From a bacterium (GTDB taxonomy: Bacteria; SZUA-79; Acidulodesulfobacterales; Acidulodesulfobacteraceae), in the NCBI GenBank assembly GCA_021794255.1, contig JAJYRF010000001.1:1-64000 (forward strand): DNA of 64,000 nucleotides. The letters run 5' to 3'. The notes beneath the pieces are model-generated. The model saw only the letters and a program-made list of their open reading frames with translations. It had not been told where the DNA came from and searched no databases. A program made the position numbers and the translations under genes. This document shows positions 47,821 to 57,525 of this stretch, one piece after another (the stretch's first letter is position 1; the number at the start of each line of letters is the position of its first letter).

Positions 47821-47898
47821 TGAAGTTATGTAATGAAGTTATGTAATGAAGTTATGTAATGAAGTTATGTAATGAAGTTATGTAATGAAGTTATGTAA
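47808..47898. repeat. 13-bp tandem repeat spanning the leuC stop
   Basis: Seven exact copies of tgaagttatgtaa run without a break from inside leuC through its stop codon and 78 bases beyond. Because the first copy holds the stop, copy-number change leaves LeuC unaltered. Further 13-bp steps place the ATG-TAA pair in all three frames. The rest of the 273-base gap to leuD is AT-rich and otherwise empty. Confidence 0.95.
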
Positions 47899-48093
47899 TA
47901 TTGATATAATTTATAAATTATATCAATAAGATAAGTTTAAAATAATTAATAAATAATATAAGTATGTAACTTATCCGTATGTTTCTTTAGCATTATTATT
48001 GTTTTAAGAAGGCGATAATTAATTTACTTAAGTTGATTTAATCGCGTTATTTTAATTTTTTAACATTAAACAAAATATTAGAGGTGCCGTATA

Positions 48094-48594
48094 ATGCTAT
48101 TAAAAGGCAAAGTATTTAAGTTTGGAGATAATATAGACACTGATGCTATAATTCCTGCAAGATATTTAAATGATTCTGATCCTGAAAACTTAAGAAAACA
48201 TTGCATGGAAGATGCAGATCCTTCATTTGCATCAAATGTCAATAAAGGAGATTTTATTGTCGCAGGCGTCAATTTCGGATGCGGTTCTTCAAGAGAACAT
48301 GCTCCTATCGCTATCAAAGCATCGGGTATTTCTTTGGTTATTGCCAAAAGTTTTGCAAGAATATTTTACAGAAATTCGTTTAATATTGGACTTTTAATTT
48401 TAGAAGCGGATACCGATTCTATCGATTCTGAAGATATTTTAGAAGTAGAAACCGACAAAGGAGAAATCAAAAACATAACTAAAAACATTACCGTAAATGC
48501 AAAACCGATACCTAAGTTTATGGCTGAATTAGTCAGCGCGGGCGGATTAATGGAACATGCCAGAAAAAGAGTTAAGGAGGGCTTTAAAAAATGA
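48094..48594 (+). CDS. leuD: 3-Isopropylmalate dehydratase small subunit
   Basis: The 166-residue swivelling partner of Leu[17 protein letters not shown] near the start and the substrate loop [18 protein letters not shown] are typical. AGAGGTG precedes the ATG. It overlaps leuB by four bases. Confidence 0.96.
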   Translation: MLLKGKVFKFGDNIDTDAIIPARYLNDSDPENLRKHCMEDADPSFASNVNKGDFIVAGVNFGCGSSREHAPIAIKASGISLVIAKSFARIFYRNSFNIGLLILEADTDSIDSEDILEVETDKGEIKNITKNITVNAKPIPKFMAELVSAGGLMEHARKRVKEGFKK

Positions 48595-49682
48595 TGAAAT
48601 TGGCATTATTTGCAGGAGACGGCATAGGCGTTGAAATAACAAAAGAGGCCGTAAAGGTTTTAAAATATTTATTAGATTTAAATTCCATTAATTATGAAAT
48701 AGAAGAAGGACTTGTAGGCGGCGCTTCTTATGATGCTTACGGAAAGCCTATAACCGAAGAAACTCTTAAAATTGCAAAAGAGTCTGATGCCGTTATATTT
48801 GGAGCGGTAGGGGGTACTAAATGGGAACCTCTTCCCATTAAACTAAGACCTGAAAAGGCTCTTCTTACATTAAGATATGATTTAGGTTTATATGCTAATT
48901 TGCGCCCTGCAAAAGTATATGAAGATTTAATAGATGCTTCGCCGTTAAAAAAAGAAATTGTCAGTGGTACCGATATGATGATAATCAGAGAACTTACGGG
49001 CGGAATATATTTTGGTGAACCGCGCGGAGTTGAAGATTTGCCTGACGGAACTAAAAAAGGTTTTAATACGCTTATATATACGACTAAGGAAATTGAAAGA
49101 ATCGCAAAAATAGCTTTTGATATTTCTATGAAAAGAAGGAAAAAAGTTTTATCGGTTGATAAGGCGAATGTTTTGGAATCTACTGAATTATGGAGAAATG
49201 TTGTAGCTAATGTATCAAAAAACTATCCGGAAGTTGAATTGTCTAATATGTATGTCGACAATTGCTCTATGCAGTTAATTAAACAGCCGACATCATTTGA
49301 CGTTATAGTGACTACTAATTTGTTCGGAGATATATTAAGCGATGAAGCTTCAATGGTTTCAGGTTCTATAGGAATGCTTCCTTCCGCAAGTTTAAACGGT
49401 AAAAAAGGAATGTATGAACCTATTCACGGCAGCGCGCCGGATATTGCAGGACAAAATAAAGCAAATCCATTAGCAACTATTCTTTCTATTGCTATGATGC
49501 TCAGATATAGTTTTGATATGGATAATCTGGCTGATTATATTGAAAAATCTGTTGGAAATGTTATAAAAGAAGGATACAGAACTCAAGATATTTACTCAGG
49601 AGCGGCAGGATTAAAATTAATCGGAACGTCTCAAATGGGTGAAGCGGTTTTATCTGAATTAAAAAATATAATACCTGCATAA
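48591..49682 (+). CDS. leuB: 3-Isopropylmalate dehydrogenase
   Basis: LeuB oxidatively decarboxylates 3-isopropylmalate using NAD. The 363-residue protein has [14 protein letters not shown] at the start, [14 protein letters not shown], and the metal-binding DNCSMQLI through [34 protein letters not shown] in the end of leuD serves as ribosome-binding site. Confidence 0.97.
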   Translation: MMKLALFAGDGIGVEITKEAVKVLKYLLDLNSINYEIEEGLVGGASYDAYGKPITEETLKIAKESDAVIFGAVGGTKWEPLPIKLRPEKALLTLRYDLGLYANLRPAKVYEDLIDASPLKKEIVSGTDMMIIRELTGGIYFGEPRGVEDLPDGTKKGFNTLIYTTKEIERIAKIAFDISMKRRKKVLSVDKANVLESTELWRNVVANVSKNYPEVELSNMYVDNCSMQLIKQPTSFDVIVTTNLFGDILSDEASMVSGSIGMLPSASLNGKKGMYEPIHGSAPDIAGQNKANPLATILSIAMMLRYSFDMDNLADYIEKSVGNVIKEGYRTQDIYSGAAGLKLIGTSQMGEAVLSELKNIIPA

Positions 49683-49710
49683 TACATAATAATAAAAATG
49701 CAGTCTAATA

Positions 49711-49741
49711 AAATATTCCAAATCATGATTTTGGAATATTT
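49711..49741. terminator. Candidate terminator hairpin after leuB
   Basis: Twelve-base perfect arms (49711-49722 and 49730-49741) enclose a seven-base loop in the 171-base gap between leuB and asd. The stem is AT-rich with a CC/GG core and only a short T run follows, so termination is plausible but not certain. Confidence 0.5.
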
Positions 49742-49853
49742 AAAATAAAATTTCTAAATCTGAATTAGGGAATATAATAAATTCAATATCAATATTAAAG
49801 AATGTAAGTATGTATAATTGATTATAAATACAACAATTAATAATAATAATTAA

Positions 49854-50897
49854 ATGAAAAAAGATAAGTATAATGTAGCAGTTTTAGGTGCTTCAGGTCT
49901 TGTAGGCAGAGAGATGATAGAAATTTTACAGGAAAGAAATTTTCCCGTAAATGAACTTTTTTTGATTGCCTCCGAAAAATCAGCAGGAGAAATTATTCAG
50001 TTTCAGGGTAAAGATTATGAAGTTGAACCTGCATCCGAAGATTATTTTAAATTAAAAAAAATAGATATAGTTCTTTCAAGTCCGGGAGCGTCGGCAAGTT
50101 CAAAATATAGTCCGATGGCTGCTAAAGAAGGTGCAGTCGTTATAGATAATACATCTTTTTTTAGAATGGATAAAGATGTTCCGTTAATTGTTCCCGAAGT
50201 AAACCCTGAAGATATTAAATATTTTAGCAAGAAAAATATAATTGCAAATCCGAATTGTTCTACAATACAAATGCTTGTTCCTTTAAAGCCTATTCATGAT
50301 AAATATAAAATTAAAAGAATTGTGGTGTCAACGTATCAATCCACTTCCGGCGCTGGCAAAAAAGCAATAGAAGAATTATTTTATGAGACAATAGATATCC
50401 TAAATTATAAAGGAGATATCTTTCCGGATAAATTTCCTGTACAAATAGCATTTAATTGCATTCCGCAAATAGACGTTTTTAGCGAAGACGGCTATACTAA
50501 AGAAGAAATTAAAATGGTTAAAGAAACACATAAAATATTGCATAACGAAAATATTGGCATATGTGCCACAGCTATAAGAGTCCCGGTAATGTTTTGCCAT
50601 GGAGAATCTATTAATATTGAAACAGAAGAGGATTTTAATATTAAGGACATAAAAATATTATTATCTAATACTAAAGGGGTAAAAGTTATTGACGATATTT
50701 TTAGCGATAACAGTGATGAAAGATATCCGTATCAAACTATGGTGAGCGGCAGTGATGATGTGTATGTAGGAAGAATAAGAAAAGATTTATCGGTTAAAAA
50801 CGGTATTAATTTATGGGTTGTAGCAGACAATGTCAGAAAAGGCGCTGCGTTAAACGCTGTTCAGATAGCTGAAATATTGATAAATAATTATATATAA
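49854..50897 (+). CDS. asd: Aspartate-semialdehyde dehydrogenase
   Basis: Asd reduces aspartyl phosphate to the semialdehyde, the branch point for lysine, threonine and methionine. The 347-residue protein has VLGASGLVGREMIEIL, the catalytic Cys in IANPNCSTIQM, and FCHGESINIET. It supplies the precursor of O-phosphohomoserine that the ThrC-like enzyme at 3583 would use. Confidence 0.96.
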   Translation: MKKDKYNVAVLGASGLVGREMIEILQERNFPVNELFLIASEKSAGEIIQFQGKDYEVEPASEDYFKLKKIDIVLSSPGASASSKYSPMAAKEGAVVIDNTSFFRMDKDVPLIVPEVNPEDIKYFSKKNIIANPNCSTIQMLVPLKPIHDKYKIKRIVVSTYQSTSGAGKKAIEELFYETIDILNYKGDIFPDKFPVQIAFNCIPQIDVFSEDGYTKEEIKMVKETHKILHNENIGICATAIRVPVMFCHGESINIETEEDFNIKDIKILLSNTKGVKVIDDIFSDNSDERYPYQTMVSGSDDVYVGRIRKDLSVKNGINLWVVADNVRKGAALNAVQIAEILINNYI

Positions 50898-50945
50898 ATT
50901 ATAATCTTAATCCTGCAATAGAAATTTTAACACTGGGTTCCCGCT

Positions 50946-51063
50946 TGCAGGGGCAGGCTTTGCGTGAGCAGGAAAATTCCGAAGGTAGAGAAACCCGCAC
51001 GCCGTTTCTGTTCATGAGGCTATAAGCCATATAAATGCATGCCGTTTAGGGCGAAGCGGTCAT
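50946..51063. repeat. Dispersed 118-bp repeat, copy 2
   Basis: About 85% identical by eye to 27146-27262 and in the same orientation. It keeps the GAAAC...GTTTC hairpin and the TATAAGCCATATAAA core. It lies in the 292-base gap between asd and murJ. Flanking bases differ between copies, so the unit boundaries are those given. No reading frame is convincing. Confidence 0.8.
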
Positions 51064-51189
51064 CCAGAAAAATAATTTTCTATCGGAAATTTTCAGAATA
51101 TTAATTATAAGTAAGTCTGAATTTTATGATATTTTCTTTTTTTTCTTTTCTTTTATTTTTTGTTGCTTATTAAATTATTTAAATATTGA

Positions 51190-52755
51190 ATGACTGCCGA
51201 AACTAAAAATAAAGAAATCCTAAAAAATTTATCGGTAGTTTCTTTTTATACTTTTATCAGCAGAATTTTAGGATTATTGCGCGATATTGTCATAGCATAT
51301 TTTTTTGGCGCAGGATATTTTACAGATGCATTTTTTGTAGCTTTCAGAATCCCAAATCTTCTTAGAAGGCTTTTTGGCGAAGGCGGAATTTCTGCCGCTT
51401 TTATTCCTGTCTATTCCGATAATATTGTTAATAAATCTAAAGAACAATCCGAAGATTTTTTGATGACGGTTTTTACAATTTTATTCGTCATACTTCTTTT
51501 ATTATCGTTAATAGGGGTTATATTTTCTTCATTTTTTGTTACAATAACCGCGCCTGGTTTTATCGGTAAGCATTTAGAATATAATCTTACAGTTTTTTTA
51601 ACTAGAATTATGTTTCCGTACATAATTTTAATAGGTCTCACGGCTTTTTTGGCAGGGATTTTAAATGTTCACGGATCATACGGTCCAGGCGCTTTTTATC
51701 CGATAATTTTAAATATTGTGCTAATACTCAGCGCGATATTATTAAGGTCTTTTTTTCATTTCAAGATTATCTCTTTGGCTATAGGCGTTATTATCGGAGG
51801 TGTTTTACAATTATCGTCTCAGCTTTATTATATAAAATATAAAAAAATAAAATTAGGATTTAGATTTCATATTAAAAATAAAGATGTTAAAACGGTATTT
51901 AGGCTTTTAACCCCTTCTCTTTTAGGTATGGCAGTAATACAATTAAATTTGCTGTTTGATACATTATTGGCGTCGTTTTTGCCTGTCGGAAGCATTTCTT
52001 ATCTCTACTATGCCGATAGACTTTATCAATTTCCTCTAGGAGTCTTTGCTATCGCTCTGCAAACCGCAATTTTTCCAGTTATGTCCGCTTCTTTTGCAAG
52101 GCAGAACAGCGAAGAAATAAGGCATTCTTTTAATTTTGCAACATCGTTAATGTTTTTTATAATTATCCCGTCAAGTATCGGTTTAATACTTTTAAAAAGC
52201 CAGTTAGTAGATTTAATATATATGCATGGATTATTCACTAATTTTGACGCAAATCAGACAGCTTCGGTGCTGCTATTTTTTATAATAGGATTATGGGCTT
52301 CCGCATTATTAAAAACGGTAGTTCCCGTGTTTTACTCAATGAAAGATACAAAAACACCGGTTAATGCCGCTATATATGCTTTAATAATCAATATTGTACT
52401 TGCGGTTATTTTAATGAAAATTCTTGGCGTAGACGGCTTAGCTCTTGCATCAAGTATTTCTTTAATATTTAATTATTTTTTTCTTTTAAAAAAAATAAGC
52501 ATAAAAAAGAAATTTAATTTAAATAAAGAATTTTTAGTATCTTTTTTTAAAACAATTTGTGCAGGAATTATAATGGGAGTTTTAGTTGAATTTGTAATCA
52601 TTGAAAGTATGCAATTTAGATTGAGTTTAATCTTTATCGTAGCGATAGCGCTGATCGTCGGCGTACTATCATATATAGGAGCATCTTTTGCCGTTAAAAA
52701 TGAAATACTTAAGTTATTGTATAATAATATTTTAAAAAAAAACAAGTTTGAATAA
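51190..52755 (+). CDS. murJ: Lipid II flippase MurJ
   Basis: A 521-residue inner-membrane protein of the MOP superfamily with about 14 hydrophobic helices. It flips lipid II to the periplasm. The start SFYTFISRILGLLRDIVIAYFFGAG followed by FRIPNLLRRLFGEGGISAAFIPV is characteristic, and includes the arginines that line the central cavity. It starts with ATG at 51190 without a clear ribosome-binding site. Confidence 0.95.
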   Translation: MTAETKNKEILKNLSVVSFYTFISRILGLLRDIVIAYFFGAGYFTDAFFVAFRIPNLLRRLFGEGGISAAFIPVYSDNIVNKSKEQSEDFLMTVFTILFVILLLLSLIGVIFSSFFVTITAPGFIGKHLEYNLTVFLTRIMFPYIILIGLTAFLAGILNVHGSYGPGAFYPIILNIVLILSAILLRSFFHFKIISLAIGVIIGGVLQLSSQLYYIKYKKIKLGFRFHIKNKDVKTVFRLLTPSLLGMAVIQLNLLFDTLLASFLPVGSISYLYYADRLYQFPLGVFAIALQTAIFPVMSASFARQNSEEIRHSFNFATSLMFFIIIPSSIGLILLKSQLVDLIYMHGLFTNFDANQTASVLLFFIIGLWASALLKTVVPVFYSMKDTKTPVNAAIYALIINIVLAVILMKILGVDGLALASSISLIFNYFFLLKKISIKKKFNLNKEFLVSFFKTICAGIIMGVLVEFVIIESMQFRLSLIFIVAIALIVGVLSYIGASFAVKNEILKLLYNNILKKNKFE

Positions 52756-52873
52756 ATTTATAAAATTATTCTTAATTAAATATGTTTGTTTATTTTAAAT
52801 TTATTAATTAAAAATAAATCAGAATAAATTTATCAAATTTTATTTTATTAACTATTATGTTATAATTATTAAA

Positions 52874-53860
52874 ATGGCTATAAAGACAAAATTATATACA
52901 GAAAAAATTGAATTAGACGATGTTGAACTATTTAACAGATTCGCGGATATTTCATTAAATACTTTGCCTATAGTAGAGAAAGAGTTTGACGTGAACGCTG
53001 CGATAAGAGGCAATATTATAATGGTTAGCGGCTTAAATGAAAATGTTAAATTATCAAGTTCGTTTATTTATGATCTTGTAAATTTATATAGATTAAATAT
53101 TAAAATCAGCGACGATGAAATTATTAAGATGTCCAAGGCAAAAATAGCTAATCCTGCTATAAATTTGCATGAACAATTTTATAAAGCTGTTCTTATTACC
53201 TATAGAAAAAAGGTAATTTCGCCAAAAACAATAAATCAAAAAAAGTATGTCGATGCTATTTTTGAAAATGATATAGTAATAGGCATAGGACCTGCGGGTA
53301 CCGGTAAAACATATCTTTCGATGGCTTGCGCCATAAATCTCTTTCAAAAAAATATGTTTGATAAAATTATTTTAACTAGACCTGCGGTGGAAGCTGGAGA
53401 AAAACTTGGTTTTTTACCGGGTGATATTACGGAAAAAATCAATCCATATTTGCGTCCTTTATATGATGCGCTGTATGAAATGCTTGAATTCGATAAAGTT
53501 GTTAAACTGATAGAGCAAGATATAATTGAAGTTGCGCCTCTTGCGTTTATGAGGGGAAGAACTTTAAATAATTCATTTATTATATTAGACGAAGCTCAAA
53601 ATACTACAAACGAGCAAATGAAAATGATGCTGACAAGAATAGGCTCCGGTTCAAAAATTGTAGTTAACGGAGACATTACGCAAACTGATTTGCCTGCTGA
53701 TAAAGAATCAGGTTTAATAACGGCAAGCAATATCTTGACGGGAATTGAAGGGATTAAAATTATTAATTTTAATAAGGCAGATATTTTAAGACATAAACTT
53801 GTCCAGAATATTATAAAAGCGTATGAAACGAACGAAATTCATAGAAATTCTAAAAAGTAA
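52874..53860 (+). CDS. PhoH-family ATPase
   Basis: A 328-residue cytosolic P-loop protein. Walker A is GPAGTGKTYLSMA, Walker B is FIILDEAQNTTNEQM, and the sensor region is VNGDITQTDLP. Members bind RNA and are usually linked with ybeY, as here two genes later, pointing to ribosome or rRNA maturation. It overlaps the next gene by 38 bases. Confidence 0.94.
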   Translation: MAIKTKLYTEKIELDDVELFNRFADISLNTLPIVEKEFDVNAAIRGNIIMVSGLNENVKLSSSFIYDLVNLYRLNIKISDDEIIKMSKAKIANPAINLHEQFYKAVLITYRKKVISPKTINQKKYVDAIFENDIVIGIGPAGTGKTYLSMACAINLFQKNMFDKIILTRPAVEAGEKLGFLPGDITEKINPYLRPLYDALYEMLEFDKVVKLIEQDIIEVAPLAFMRGRTLNNSFIILDEAQNTTNEQMKMMLTRIGSGSKIVVNGDITQTDLPADKESGLITASNILTGIEGIKIINFNKADILRHKLVQNIIKAYETNEIHRNSKK

Positions 53861-56141
53861 GCGGTTTGGAATAAAAAACCATCAGTATAAGTTGACCGCA
53901 ATTTTAGTTATATCTTCAATCTTGCTTACTTTTATGCTTTATAGTGGAGTAGAATACATAAAAAACAAATATAAAGCAGGGGAAATATCAAAAAAAACAA
54001 TAATTGCAAGAAAAAGTTTTAGATATATAAATATTAAAAAAACTAATGATACTCTTAAATTAAAACTTAAAAATATTCCCGATGTTTATATTTATTACCC
54101 GGAAATAAAAGCAGTCTTAGAAAGAAAAATAATAAAAGCATTTAAGAAAGCAGGCTCTTTTGATCGGACGCACGCCAAAAATAATGTAAATGAGAAAATT
54201 TCAGGAAATATATTTAATTCGGAACTCAGTATAAAATTAAATAATAATTTGATAAATGAATTTTATTTTTTAAATTACAATAAAAACATAAAAAATTATA
54301 TTTTAAAAATAGTAGATGATGTATATAAAAAAGGAATTATTTCAGGACACTCTATACAAAATAAAAAAATTGAAATTAAAAATATAGTAACGAATAATTC
54401 AAGATTAATAAAATATCCCCAATTTTTTTTCACGTTAAAAAAAGTTAAAAATTTTTCTTATTATTACACTCAAAAATATTTAAGTTTTTTGCCTTCCTAC
54501 ATGAGAAACGATATTTATGTCTTTGTATCGGCAGTTGCGAAGCCTAATATAATATATTCAAAATCCTTAACTATAAGAAAAATTGAAGATGCAAAAAAAG
54601 AAATCCATCCAATATATAAACATGTAATAAAAGGTATGCTCTTAATAAACGCAGGACAGTTGATTACCAAATCTAAAGCCTTAGAGATAAATACTTATGA
54701 AGATAAATTTATATTAAAAAACAATATACCTTCGTTAATAGGACTTTTTTTTGTCGTCGCTATTCTGCTGTCCGTTTCTTATTTGTTTCCTTATAAGTTT
54801 ATACGGAAATTCAGAACATCTTTGGATTTTAAAAATGTTGTTTTTTCATTGATTATTTTAATTATTTCCGTATTAGCTATAAAAATAGGGATAATATTTG
54901 CCGATGCTTTTTCTAATTATTTTCCATTTATAAATAAGCAGGATATTTACTATTTAATTCCTTTTGTTTTTGGTCCTATGCTTATTAGAATAATATTAAA
55001 CTCTGAAGTTTCTATTGTTTTTATAGCCGTATTTTCAATATTAACGGCGATTATCTTTAAGAATAATATTTTCTTTATGATATATGCATTCAGCGGGAGT
55101 TTTATAGCCTCATATGAAGTATTTGATTTTTCGTCGTGGGGACGAGTTATCAGATCGGGAATTGTTACTGGTATCGCAAATATTTGTATGGTTATAGCGT
55201 TTTCTTTAGTCAGTCTTAATTTGTTAAATATTCAGAATGTTTACAGTATTTTTTTCGCATTTTCATCAGGAGTTCTTTCTTCTATAATTGTAATCGGATT
55301 AATACCTGTGTTTGAAAGGGTATTTAAATATACTACTGATTTTAAGCTGTTAGAATTGTCCAGTTCAAATCATCCGCTATTAAGGCAGCTTTCTTTAATA
55401 GCCCCAGGAACTTATCAGCATTCTATAATGGTAGCTACTTTAGCGGAATCTGCCGCCGACGCGACAGTTGCAAATCCGCTGCTTGCAAGAGTAGCAAGTC
55501 TTTATCATGACATAGGCAAAATAAATAAGCCGAATTATTTTATTGAAAATATTAATAATAAGGATAATCCTCATGATAAGTTATCTCCTACAATGAGCAG
55601 TTTAATAATAGCTTCTCATGTTAAAGACGGATATGAGCTTGCTAAAAAATATGACCTTGGGGACAAAGTTGCTAATATAATAGCCCAGCACCATGGAAAT
55701 TCTATGATAGGAGCTTTTTATGAAAAAGCTCTAAAAGAAAGCAAAAATGAGAATTTATCTAAAGAAAGTTTCAGGTATATAGGCAAAAAACCTCAAACAA
55801 AAGAAGCAGGTATTATTATGCTTGCAGATTCCGTAGAAGCTATATCAAGGACTTTAGAAAATATATCTCCGTCAAGGCTTGAGCTTATGGTTGAAAAAAC
55901 AGTCAACAGAATTTATAACGACGGACAGCTTGATGAATGCGAACTTACGTTAAAAGATTTATATAATATTAAAAAAGCTTTTGTTAAAGTTTTAAACAGT
56001 ATTTTTCATCAAAGAATTCCATATGCGGGGAGAGCTAATATTGAAGAAACAGAAAAAAATGATACAAAAAGCAATAATAAATATAATGAATATCCAAAGA
56101 AAGGAGAAGCTAAATCAAAAGTTAGTCCGTTGTATCGTTAA
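53823..56141 (+). CDS. pgpH: 7TM-HD phosphohydrolase (PgpH-type c-di-AMP phosphodiesterase)
   Basis: A 772-residue membrane protein with an N-terminal helix, an extracytoplasmic 7TMR-HDED domain (about 50-290), seven membrane helices (about 295-500) and a cytosolic HD domain (about 530-720). The HD metal residues are seen in YQHSIMVATLAESAA, LYHDIGKINKP, and IAQHHGNSM. PgpH in Listeria degrades cyclic di-AMP; relatives are widespread outside Firmicutes. The tail after 740 is low in complexity. Its position phoH-pgpH-ybeY is conserved in many bacteria. Confidence 0.9.
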   Translation: MKRTKFIEILKSKRFGIKNHQYKLTAILVISSILLTFMLYSGVEYIKNKYKAGEISKKTIIARKSFRYINIKKTNDTLKLKLKNIPDVYIYYPEIKAVLERKIIKAFKKAGSFDRTHAKNNVNEKISGNIFNSELSIKLNNNLINEFYFLNYNKNIKNYILKIVDDVYKKGIISGHSIQNKKIEIKNIVTNNSRLIKYPQFFFTLKKVKNFSYYYTQKYLSFLPSYMRNDIYVFVSAVAKPNIIYSKSLTIRKIEDAKKEIHPIYKHVIKGMLLINAGQLITKSKALEINTYEDKFILKNNIPSLIGLFFVVAILLSVSYLFPYKFIRKFRTSLDFKNVVFSLIILIISVLAIKIGIIFADAFSNYFPFINKQDIYYLIPFVFGPMLIRIILNSEVSIVFIAVFSILTAIIFKNNIFFMIYAFSGSFIASYEVFDFSSWGRVIRSGIVTGIANICMVIAFSLVSLNLLNIQNVYSIFFAFSSGVLSSIIVIGLIPVFERVFKYTTDFKLLELSSSNHPLLRQLSLIAPGTYQHSIMVATLAESAADATVANPLLARVASLYHDIGKINKPNYFIENINNKDNPHDKLSPTMSSLIIASHVKDGYELAKKYDLGDKVANIIAQHHGNSMIGAFYEKALKESKNENLSKESFRYIGKKPQTKEAGIIMLADSVEAISRTLENISPSRLELMVEKTVNRIYNDGQLDECELTLKDLYNIKKAFVKVLNSIFHQRIPYAGRANIEETEKNDTKSNNKYNEYPKKGEAKSKVSPLYR

Positions 56142-56574
56142 AAAAACCATATCAAATTTATTTTATGGTTCTTTTCAAATTGATATAATTTTTTGTTCTG
56201 CCGCTTATATAAAAAACTTAAATAAAAAATACAGGGATAAAAACAAAGCAACGGATATTCTTTCTTTTGAATTTAAAGAATACGATAAAGATGTATATTT
56301 CATAGGAGAGTTGTTTATTTGTCCTTCCGTTGCAAAAAAAAATGCCTTATATTTTAAAGATTTTTGGGATAAAGAAGGATGGGCATCAAAAAATAAAACA
56401 AAATATTTAATAAAGAAAAATATAGAATATACTGATTTTGAAAAAGAAATTGTTTTACTTTTAATTCACGGTATTTTACATTTGTTTGGTTATGATCATA
56501 CCGTCGATAATGAGAATGATGAAGAAATGAAAAAATTGCAGAATATTTTATATCTCGATGCGACGATTTCTTAA
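56086..56574 (+). CDS. ybeY: Endoribonuclease YbeY
   Basis: A zinc-dependent RNase of 16S rRNA maturation and quality control. The zinc motif HGILHLFGYDH is complete, and DKNKATDILSFEF is the conserved substrate loop. The frame is open back to 56023, overlapping pgpH; ATGs at 56059 and 56086 are both possible, and the latter matches the usual N-terminal length best. No ribosome-binding site decides it. A loop of about 20 residues (YFKDFWDKEGWASKNKTK) is longer than in E. coli. Confidence 0.93.
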   Translation: MNIQRKEKLNQKLVRCIVKKTISNLFYGSFQIDIIFCSAAYIKNLNKKYRDKNKATDILSFEFKEYDKDVYFIGELFICPSVAKKNALYFKDFWDKEGWASKNKTKYLIKKNIEYTDFEKEIVLLLIHGILHLFGYDHTVDNENDEEMKKLQNILYLDATIS

Positions 56575-56598
56575 TTTATTATTTTATTTTATTAATTA

Positions 56599-57348
56599 AT
56601 GGATACAGAGAAAGAAAATAATAAAGATTTTTCATACAAAAAATCGTATAAGCCTAAGAATTGGATTGAAGCGTTTAATGTGGCTATTGAGGGTATAATT
56701 TTAGCTACAAAGACGGAACGCAATATGAAAATTCATTTTTCAGCAGCAATGATTGTTATTCTCGCCGCTATTTTTTTAAAATTGCCGAAGGTTGATTTTT
56801 TGTTGATATTTATTAGTGCTATTATAGTTTTGTCTGCAGAATTATTTAATACTTCTATAGAATATTTTCTGGATTTATTTTTTGAAGGCTACTCTATGAA
56901 AACAGCAGCAATTAAAAATATTGCCGCAGGTTCTGTTTTGGTTGCTTCGTTTGGGGCTTTTATAGTAGGATATGAAATATTTTCAAAATATATATATAGT
57001 ATATTATATTATATGCTTGTTATGATAAAGACAAATGAATCAAATATAATAATTGCCGTAATATCAATTATATTTGTTATAGTTATTATCATTAAAGCCA
57101 TTTTTAATACTGGAAAGCCTCTGAGCGGAGGTATGCCCAGCGGACATTCTGCCGTTGCATTTTCAATTTGGCTTATGGTGTCTCTCATAACATTAAATTC
57201 TATAGTGTCCCTGCTTACTTTCATTTTAGCTTTTCTTGTGGCGTCATCAAGAAAAAAAAACGGCATACATACTTCTGCCGAGGTTATCACAGGCAGCTTG
57301 ATAGGCATTATAATAACTGCTTTAGCGTTTAAATTTTTTTATTTTTGA
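56599..57348 (+). CDS. Diacylglycerol/undecaprenol kinase fused to PAP2 phosphatase
   Basis: A 249-residue inner-membrane protein with two domains. The DgkA-type kinase (about 20-130) has KTERNMKIHFSAA and ELFNTSIEYFLD with its active-site Glu. The PAP2 phosphatase (about 145-249) has GGMPSGHSAVAF and SRKKNGIHTSAEV. The two would phosphorylate and dephosphorylate a lipid such as undecaprenol. The final acidic residue of the PAP2 motif is Glu rather than Asp. Confidence 0.9.
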   Translation: MDTEKENNKDFSYKKSYKPKNWIEAFNVAIEGIILATKTERNMKIHFSAAMIVILAAIFLKLPKVDFLLIFISAIIVLSAELFNTSIEYFLDLFFEGYSMKTAAIKNIAAGSVLVASFGAFIVGYEIFSKYIYSILYYMLVMIKTNESNIIIAVISIIFVIVIIIKAIFNTGKPLSGGMPSGHSAVAFSIWLMVSLITLNSIVSLLTFILAFLVASSRKKNGIHTSAEVITGSLIGIIITALAFKFFYF

Positions 57349-57525
57349 TTATTTTACATGATTAAGATTAAATAATTTAATAAATTCAATATTAATTATT
57401 TTAATAATTTTTTAACATATTTTAATATTCTATATATTAATTAGAATATTAAATCTTATTTAATTTAAGGTTTAAATAAAACTTTAGTAAAATAGTGTAC
57501 TTAATTAAAATATCTAATTTTATTT

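Noticed and set aside
56023..56085. Longer N-terminus for YbeY from 56023
   Set aside because: It overlaps pgpH by over 100 bases and adds residues absent from the family.
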